A DNA stretch of 64,000 nt from JAFDWI01 sp963764215 (GTDB taxonomy: Bacteria; Actinomycetota; Acidimicrobiia; Acidimicrobiales; Iamiaceae): contig CAVXRS010000002.1 in the NCBI GenBank assembly GCA_963764215.1, forward strand, positions 372,001-436,000. Direction: 5' to 3'. The translations under genes and the position numbers were made by a program. Shown here one piece after another: positions 58,732-64,000 of the stretch; the stretch's first letter is position 1, and the number at the start of each line of letters is the position of its first letter. A model generated the notes under the pieces. The model was not told the DNA's origin and made no database searches. It saw only the letters and a list, made by a program, of their open reading frames with translations.

Positions 58732-59646
58732 GTGGGCCGTACGGCGCCGTCCCACCGGTCCCCGGGGGCGACACCGCCGGTGCCCCGGCACAGATCTTCG
58801 AACGCGGCTACCGACGCTACGACGACATCCGGTTGGGTCGCCTCGCGTCGATGCGAACGGTCTGGGCGTTTTCGTTGCAACGGATGCTGGGCATCCGCCG
58901 CAGTGTCTGGGCGAAGCTGCTGCCGGCACTGGTAATCGCCACCTCGTACGTACCGGCGATCGTGTTCGTGGGCGTCGCGGCGCTGACCAAGGACAACCCG
59001 GATGTGATCAGGAGCCTGCCGCCCTATTCGGATTACTACCTCCACGTGGTGCTCGCCGTGATGCTCTTCGCCGCGTTCATCGCGCCCGACGTGCTGTGCC
59101 CGGACCGACGTACCGGTCTGCTCGGGCTGTACCTCGCCTCGCCGCTGACGCGTGGCACCTACCTGTTGGCCAAGGCCGCCGCGATCTTCACCGGCCTGCT
59201 GCTGGTGACCACCGGGCCACAGGTGCTCCTGCTGACGGCGAACACCTTGCAGGGCCAGGGCGTCGGCAGCGCCGGAGCGACCGCCCTGATGTACCTGCGA
59301 GTGGTCGCCGCCGGGCGTCGTCGTTTCCGTCGTGCTCACCGCCATCGTCACGACGATCTCGGCGTTCACCGATCGCAAGGGGTTTGCGAGCGCAGGCATC
59401 ATCCTCGTCTTCCTCGCGTCCGAAGCGGTCGCGGGCGCGCTGCACGACGCCCACCCTTCCCTGGTGCTCATCGGTCTGCCCGTGCACCTGCCCGAAGCCA
59501 TCACCACCAGAGTCTTCGGGGTGACCAGCAACGGCATCTCCAACGGGGTGCCGACGCTCGCGGTCTGGTTGGTCGCCGCCGGATGTTGCGTGGTCGGCGC
59601 CGTCGTCACCCACCTGCGCTACAAGACGCTGCGGGTGACGCGATGA
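58728..59646 (+). CDS. ABC-2 type membrane subunit, frameshifted at a G-run
   Basis: About 306 residues with six hydrophobic segments. RLASMRTVWAFSLQRMLG, YYLHVVLAVMLFAAFIAPDVLCPDRRTGLLGLYLASPLTRG (parts quoted: DVLCPDRRTGLLGLYL) is the ABC-2 consensus. At about 59312 GGG where GG is needed shifts the frame; TAIVTTISAFTDRKGFAS and LAVWLVAAGCCVVGAVV complete it. The stop TGA (59644-59646) overlaps the ATG of the next gene. Because the following ATPase is in the original frame, the DNA can be misread as one fusion protein. Confidence 0.82.
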
Positions 59647-60635
59647 GCACGTCCACGGTCCCGCCACCGCCACCGCCGCCCACGCCTCCGTCGGTTCCCG
59701 TCTCGGCACGACCCTCGCCGCCGATCGTGGTGTTGGACCGGGTCTCCAAGTGGTTCGGCGGCGTCGTCGCGGTGTCCGAGGTGAGTTGTGGCATCGGCGC
59801 CGGCGTCACGGCGATCCTGGGACCCAACGGAGCGGGCAAGTCGACCCTGTTGCGGCTGCTGTGCGGTCTGACTGCCCCGTCGATGGGCACGGTTCGCATC
59901 CATGACGCCGATCCGCGTCGGGATCTGGCTATCCGCAGCACGCTGGGCCTGGTGCCCCAGCAGGAGACGATGTTCGACTCCCAGACCCCCGCGGCTTTCG
60001 TCCGTCTCGCCGCGCAGCTGCACGGCATCGAGGACCCGGCCGCGGCTGCGGTCGCCGCGCTCGGCACCGTCGAGCTCGATCCTGACGACACGCGACGCAT
60101 CAGCACCTACTCCAAGGGGATGCGCCAGCGGGTGAAGGTGGCGGCCGCACTCGTGCACGACCCGAGCGTGCTGGTGATGGACGAACCCCTCACCGGGCTC
60201 GACCCCCGTCAGCGGCGTGCCATGATCGAACTGTTTCACCGGCTCGGCGACCAGGGCCGGTGCGTGCTGGTTTCCAGTCACGTGCTCGACGAAGTCGAAC
60301 GGCTCGGTTCGCGGGTGCTGATGCTGGCCAAGGGACGCCTGGCCGCGACCGGGGACTTTCGGGCGATCCGGGACCTGATGGACGATCGGCCGCACCGCAT
60401 CCGGATCGGCACCGATGCGCCCGCACGGCTCGCCGGTGCGCTGCTCGCGGCCGGGACGGTGAGCGGCGTGCAGCTCGTCGGGGCGAACGTGGTGCACGTG
60501 GAAACCGCCGATGTGGCCCGGCTGCGTTCGATGGTGGCGACCGCTGCCGCCGATCAGGACGCGCACCTCCGGGAGTTCCTCCCCCTCGACGACGACCTCG
60601 ACAGCGTGTTCCGCTATCTGGTCGGGGGACCGTGA
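59643..60635 (+). CDS. ABC-2 type transporter ATP-binding protein
   Basis: A 330-residue ATPase with a proline-rich start (seven Pro in a row near residue 7). ILGPNGAGKSTLLRLLCGL is Walker A, LGLVPQQETMFDSQTP the Q-loop, STYSKGMRQRVKVAAAL the signature, VLVMDEPLTGLDPRQRR Walker B, VSSHVLDEVERL the H-loop. Different sequence from the ATPase at 57739, so the operon has two distinct NBDs. Overlaps at both ends (ATGA, GTGA). Confidence 0.9.
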   Translation: MSTSTVPPPPPPPTPPSVPVSARPSPPIVVLDRVSKWFGGVVAVSEVSCGIGAGVTAILGPNGAGKSTLLRLLCGLTAPSMGTVRIHDADPRRDLAIRSTLGLVPQQETMFDSQTPAAFVRLAAQLHGIEDPAAAAVAALGTVELDPDDTRRISTYSKGMRQRVKVAAALVHDPSVLVMDEPLTGLDPRQRRAMIELFHRLGDQGRCVLVSSHVLDEVERLGSRVLMLAKGRLAATGDFRAIRDLMDDRPHRIRIGTDAPARLAGALLAAGTVSGVQLVGANVVHVETADVARLRSMVATAAADQDAHLREFLPLDDDLDSVFRYLVGGP

Positions 60636-61405
60636 GCGCCGGGGTCGCCGCGCCACCCGCGACCGGCGGGGCCGATCGCAAGGTGGCGCGCGTCGCCACG
60701 CTGCGCACCCTGTTCGCGTTGCTGCTGCGGAGCCAGGCCACGAAAGGCCGGCTCGCAGCACTCGGGGCGCTCGGAGTGGTCGGCATCATCGTCGGAGCGG
60801 TCGCGACCAACAGCAGCAACCTCGACACGCTGACCGCAGGCACCCGGTTCGTGAACCTCTACGGCCTGTCACTGCTGACCCCGGTGGTGTCGCTGGTTTT
60901 CGGTACCGGGGTGCTCGGCGACCTGGTCGAGGACCGCTCGTTGGTCTATCTGTGGCTCCCACCCGTTCCCCGCTGGGTCGTCGCCGCGGCCGCATGGGCC
61001 GCGACGCTCGTGGTGTGCGCACCGTTCGCGGTGGGCGTCTGCGTGTTGATCGCCGTGGCCACCGGCGGTGGCACCGATCTGGTGGTGGGCACCCTGTGGG
61101 CGAGCCTGCTGGGCATGGTCGCCTATTCGGGGTTGTTCACCGCGCTCGGCCTGCGCTTTCGGCGGGCGCTGGTGTGGGGGTTCGCGTATCTGTTGATCTG
61201 GGAGAACTTCATCGCCCAGGCCGGCGCGGGCACCGCACGGCTGTCGATCCTCTCGTACCTGCGCTCGGTGCTGTCCGCATACACCGGCGTCGGGCTGGAA
61301 CTTGCCGACCGGGACCTGATCTGGTCGTTCGTGATACCGATCGCGGTCGGGTTGGCCGGCCTGTGGTACACGACGAGACGACTGCACTCTCAGGACATCG
61401 ACTGA
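60632..61405 (+). CDS. ABC-2 type membrane subunit
   Basis: A 257-residue membrane protein with six segments: GALGVVGIIVGAVAT, LYGLSLLTPVVSLVFGTGVLGDLVEDRSLVYLWLPPVPR (partly quoted: GDLVEDRSLVYLWL is the ABC-2 motif), AAAAWAATLVVCAPFAVGV and GLAGLWYTTRRLHSQDID at the end. GTG start overlaps the previous TGA. Last gene of the operon and in a different branch from the first membrane subunit, so the transporter may be a heterodimer or two transporters. Confidence 0.82.
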   Translation: MSAGVAAPPATGGADRKVARVATLRTLFALLLRSQATKGRLAALGALGVVGIIVGAVATNSSNLDTLTAGTRFVNLYGLSLLTPVVSLVFGTGVLGDLVEDRSLVYLWLPPVPRWVVAAAAWAATLVVCAPFAVGVCVLIAVATGGGTDLVVGTLWASLLGMVAYSGLFTALGLRFRRALVWGFAYLLIWENFIAQAGAGTARLSILSYLRSVLSAYTGVGLELADRDLIWSFVIPIAVGLAGLWYTTRRLHSQDID

Positions 61406-61428
61406 GCGCGTGGCAAGACGCCGCGGGC

Positions 61429-61451
61429 CGCCCTCGCCCGACAGGAGGGCG
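61429..61451 (+). terminator. Stem-loop after the ABC operon
   Basis: CGCCCTC (61429-61435) pairs with GAGGGCG (61445-61451) around a 9-base loop, 24 bases after the stop. It lacks a T-run, so it may be a factor-dependent terminator or mRNA end. Confidence 0.35.
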
Positions 61452-61549
61452 TCACGGTCCACCCTCTACCGGACAGCTCGGGCAACATTCCGTCCTGACA
61501 CACACGGATCCTGCCTTCCATGAACAGGCAAGCCCCCCGAGGGATCATG

Positions 61550-61604
61550 CGCTCAGAGTACGTGAGGCACCACCAAACCCGAACCGCTCAAAGTATGTGA
61601 GGCA
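61550..61604 (+). repeat. Transposon end E1 (two 20-base sites)
   Basis: CGCTCAGAGTACGTGAGGCA at 61550-61569 and CGCTCAAAGTATGTGAGGCA at 61585-61604, spaced 35 bases. Same spacing and orientation as the right end at 62443-62497. Confidence 0.7.
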
Positions 61605-61619
61605 TGTCGAGACGCGAGG

Positions 61620-61675
61620 TGCCTCACGGGAAAGTGAGCGTGTAGGTGTTGGTGGTGCCTCACGTGTTGTGAGCG
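61620..61675 (-). repeat. Transposon end E2 (two inverted 20-base sites)
   Basis: Inverted copies of the same site at 61620-61640 and 61656-61675 (36-base pitch). The outer one forms the last codons of the integrase fragment. Confidence 0.7.
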
Positions 61676-62079
61676 CGTGAGGGCTTGCGTTTCTTCGGGA
61701 CCAATCGGTTGATTGATGATTGCAATGATTCCAGATCGAGGGGTTTGCCGGTGGCGAGGGCTTCGGTTTTTGCTTGGGCGATCTCGGTGAGTCGGGTCTG
61801 GATCTGGTTGATCTGGCGGGTCAGATCCGCGGGGTTCACTCCGGTGATGCGTTCTTCGAGCTTGGCAGCCTCATCTGCGGTGAGGATGCCGGCGTCCTGG
61901 ACGCGTTGCCATGGTGTGGCCGGGTTGTCATAGACGCGTCGTCGGCGACCATCAGCGGTGGTGGTGTAGTCGATGGGTTTGCGGGTCGGGGTGAAGAAGT
62001 TCATTCGCAGCGAAACCAGGGGCCACAACTTGTTCAGCAGGTCGAGTTCGGTTGGGGTGTCGTAAGGGACTCCTGGCAT
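61660..62079 (-). pseudogene. C-terminal fragment of a DDE integrase/transposase
   Basis: A 139-residue open frame. YDTPTELDLLNKLWPLVSLRMNFFTPTRKP and RRVYDNPATPWQRV (parts quoted) resemble the end of rve-type integrases ('YDTP.EL.LLN.LY..LRLY.NFFQP..K....YD.P.TPYQRV'). The catalytic DDE part is missing. C-terminal basic tail (RLVPKKRKPSRAHNT) overlaps transposon end E2. ATG at 62079 is not the original start. Probably a deletion derivative of an insertion sequence. Confidence 0.6.
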
Positions 62080-62123
62080 GGCCTTGATTTGCTGCTGATG
62101 GAAGTACGGAGGTCATCTGGAAA

Positions 62124-62555
62124 ATGAAATATTCGATGAGACACACACCTCGACACGATGAATTTCCAAGGGCGCGACGGATCTGTGGTTGGGCGGCGCT
62201 CGCGACCGCCTTCGCATTGGCCGTAAGTGCCTGTGGCAATGACGCATCGACAACCACAAGATCAGCGCCACCAAGGCAGAAGGCGGTTCCGGCACTTGCC
62301 CAAGCACAGTTGGTGGCCGGGTTCCCGAAGGACTCAGGTGTGGCTCAGGTGGCTCTGTATGGCACGACAGCGTGGATGCTCACGGGCCACGCCGGAAAGT
62401 CCGACCGTTGGAACTCGCCCTCCCCTCGAACGGGATCCCACGCGCTCAAAGTATGTGAGGCACCACTCAACCCGGCGCGCTCAAAGTATGTGAGGCACGT
62501 CGCCGGGTTGACCCTCTACACTTCGGGTACTACCATGAGTATCTGCCGAGCCTGA
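62124..62555 (+). pseudogene. Lipoprotein-like reading frame cut by a transposon end
   Basis: Starts with ICGWAALATAFALAVSACGNDAS, a signal peptide with lipobox (SAC-GN), then AQLVAGFPKDSGVAQVALYG; from about 62440 the frame runs through the repeats of transposon end E3 (HALKVCEAPL), so the original protein has been replaced. Probably the start of a lipoprotein gene truncated by insertion. Confidence 0.5.
62443..62497 (+). repeat. Transposon end E3 (two 20-base sites)
   Basis: Identical CGCTCAAAGTATGTGAGGCA at 62443-62462 and 62478-62497 (35-base pitch), direct orientation. E3 and E2 are inverted with respect to each other and bracket the integrase and lipoprotein fragments. Confidence 0.75.
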
Positions 62556-62601
62556 GGGTGCTTCGGCATTTCTGATCAACTGTGATGATTGGGGCAGATC
62601 C

Positions 62602-63441
62602 ATGCAGAGCGAGAGTGGAATTTCTGGCCGCGGATCTGAGATACTTAGGTCCAACGATCGAAGCCAACACGCAGTACTGCTACGAAGAGTTAGCTGGGTT
62701 CCTGTGCTTATACTGGTAGTCGCGACCGCGGGCGTTGGCTTTCAATCAAAACCGGCATATGCAGGCGCGGGAAACTGCAGTACCGGTCAGAACGGGTTCT
62801 ACTTTGATGGGGGCGTGGATTTCGGTGATGGAAATACTACGTATACAACCGGGACGTCCGCTCTAATTACAGTACAAGGCGGTATCTGGTGCTATGGCAA
62901 CCATACCAACCATGTGATGGCGGGCTGGGCGATGCTGACTCCAAAGAACGTCCAAAGCCAATATGCTCAATCTGGGTGGGCAAGAATATATAACAATCCG
63001 ACATTTCCCGAACATTTTTCGCAGTACACCCCGCTGCCCGGTCAAGGTACGACGCCAATTTCCAATTTTACTGGTGATCAGGCACCATACGGCGATACCT
63101 ATGAATATTGGACATCGTATGACTCTAATTGTGGCTGTGAGGACATGTGGGTTGGCGGTCTCAAGCTTGATTCCACGTATTTTAACCCAGGCGTTGATTG
63201 GCAACACCCTTTAGGAATTCAAGATTTGGGAGAGGTACATAACTCTCATGACGGAATGATTGGCAAGCCGTATCCCAACACATCACACTGGGATTACACC
63301 TCCACGCAGGTAATAGGTGGTACTTGGCAACCCTTTAGGCCAGATACGCCAATCAATGATAATCCGTCACTTTGGTACCTTAACTTTAGCCATTCATGCG
63401 GCTATGTCAATGTACAATGGTGTCTTGACACGTGGAGTTGA
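62602..63441 (+). CDS. Secreted protein of unknown function
   Basis: A 279-residue protein: basic start (LLRRVSWV), hydrophobic VPVLILVVATAGVGF and AYAGAG cleavage site (about residue 54), then a mature part rich in Gly, Tyr, Trp and Asn. GNHTNHVMAGWAMLTP, QSQYAQSGWARIYNNP and EYWTSYDSNCGCEDMW are noteworthy; five cysteines occur in the last half. No enzyme motif recognised. The DNA is clearly less GC-rich than the rest and uses AT-ending codons, which suggests transfer along with the adjacent transposon ends. Confidence 0.7.
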   Translation: MQSESGISGRGSEILRSNDRSQHAVLLRRVSWVPVLILVVATAGVGFQSKPAYAGAGNCSTGQNGFYFDGGVDFGDGNTTYTTGTSALITVQGGIWCYGNHTNHVMAGWAMLTPKNVQSQYAQSGWARIYNNPTFPEHFSQYTPLPGQGTTPISNFTGDQAPYGDTYEYWTSYDSNCGCEDMWVGGLKLDSTYFNPGVDWQHPLGIQDLGEVHNSHDGMIGKPYPNTSHWDYTSTQVIGGTWQPFRPDTPINDNPSLWYLNFSHSCGYVNVQWCLDTWS

Positions 63442-63443
63442 AC

Positions 63444-64000
63444 ATGCAAACTAGTTCTAACATATTGAGTAAGCGCTCGCGGAACCTTGGCTATGGCATT
63501 TGCGCCATCGTCATGGCGATTGGACTGATCGGTTGTGGCAGGTCGTCTGGTTCGGTGTCGAGCCGAGGACCGTCAAGCCAGCTAGCGGTGCATAAAGTCA
63601 CAAGTGTCGAACACCTTGACTATGGTGCCGTCACGCTGGCTCCGCCAGCGCAAAGAAAGGCGTTCACGACTGCGATTCGATCACGAATAGAAGGCAACCA
63701 AGCAGTTTCTAGTCTTCTGACAAAAGGCTACAGCGCTAGCGTGGAATATGTCGACTATACGAGTAATAAATACGGAACTTCGATTGCCGGAATGGATCCC
63801 AGTAAGGCCGCTGCTATCCATCCGACAGATTCGGAACGCAGAGTGCTTGAGGCGAACGCAGATAAAATACGTCCGGTCTTTAATAAAACCCCGACATGGT
63901 TTGTAATATTTGACGGCATTCCGGGCAGCGCAATTCCTGAGTATATTCATCCTGGAGCGGCACCCGGCAAATCTACAACGACATCGGGCCCGGACTCCGG
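63444..64000 (+). CDS. Lipoprotein of unknown function, continues beyond the window
   Basis: ATG at 63444, two bases after the stop of the secreted-protein gene; open to the window edge (185 codons). ICAIVMAIGLIGCG is a lipobox signal with the lipidated Cys at about residue 31; a Ser/Gly-rich linker follows. The rest (VTSVEHLDYGAVTLAPP, FVIFDGIPGSAIPEY) is not recognised. Same AT-richer composition as the preceding gene, so the two form a likely operon of exported proteins. Confidence 0.7.
   Translation, partial: MQTSSNILSKRSRNLGYGICAIVMAIGLIGCGRSSGSVSSRGPSSQLAVHKVTSVEHLDYGAVTLAPPAQRKAFTTAIRSRIEGNQAVSSLLTKGYSASVEYVDYTSNKYGTSIAGMDPSKAAAIHPTDSERRVLEANADKIRPVFNKTPTWFVIFDGIPGSAIPEYIHPGAAPGKSTTTSGPDS

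Noticed and set aside
59660..59700. CCGCCACC-rich repeat
   Set aside because: It encodes the proline-rich start of the second ATPase; no independent repeat unit.
58728..60635. Apparent permease-ATPase fusion protein of 635 residues
   Set aside because: The permease is completed in another frame after a G-run indel, and the ATPase has its own ATG overlapping the true permease stop.

Overview
The window is GC-rich DNA with short operons, many GTG starts and several genes whose -10 hexamer lies only 6-8 bases from the start codon. Gene content (ilvBNC with a Leu-Val-Val leader, GAF-ANTAR regulators, a Tat-exported protein, a tyrosine-autokinase glycan locus, a divergent phosphotransferase and DUF7064-like gene pair) suggests a high-GC actinobacterium, perhaps of the class Acidimicrobiia. 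That placement is inference from gene content, not a database match.

Layout. 0-7.6 kb: an S9 peptidase behind a vapBC-like toxin-antitoxin pair, two PLP aminotransferases facing apart (aspC-like and serC), and a phosphotransferase divergent from a DUF7064-like protein. 7.7-32.4 kb: a cell-surface polysaccharide locus with a GT-C membrane glycosyltransferase, a Tat-exported surface protein, a Wzc-like BY-kinase, an O-antigen-ligase-like polymerase, about ten glycosyltransferases of the GT2 and GT4 types, a WbsX-like protein, a methyltransferase, a pyruvyl transferase, an MsbA-like exporter and an acyltransferase. Its far end carries gene remnants and an ISL3-type transposase remnant. 32.5-34.9 kb: metY and an alpha/beta hydrolase. 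35.0-41.7 kb: a tightly overlapping operon (flavin oxidoreductase, DUF1365, Cfa-like synthase, second Cfa-like methyltransferase, SDR, photolyase), a set known in other bacteria to respond to light or singlet oxygen. 41.7-44.8 kb: TIGR01777-type epimerase, small membrane protein, MarR regulator and YceI protein with a candidate operator. 44.8-48.4 kb: ilvB-ilvN-ilvC behind a visible attenuator. 48.5-51.3 kb: two GAF-ANTAR proteins and a GGDEF-STAS protein. 51.5-54.9 kb: an unusual YceI/cytochrome c/copper-monooxygenase fusion and a GT-C-like membrane protein. 54.9-61.4 kb: ilvD, an aldo/keto reductase, and an ABC-2 operon with two ATPases and two membrane subunits. 61.5-64 kb: transposon ends with an integrase remnant, then AT-richer secreted-protein genes running off the window.

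A pervasive feature is frameshifting. About twenty recognisable genes are interrupted by one or more one-base shifts while both halves keep the family's conserved residues. Several shifts lie in runs of G or C that are one base too short or too long. This points to homopolymer errors in the assembly at least as much as to gene decay. Frameshifts are densest at 17-30 kb, in the glycan locus. For such genes I give the span of the reconstructed gene and the approximate position of the shift.
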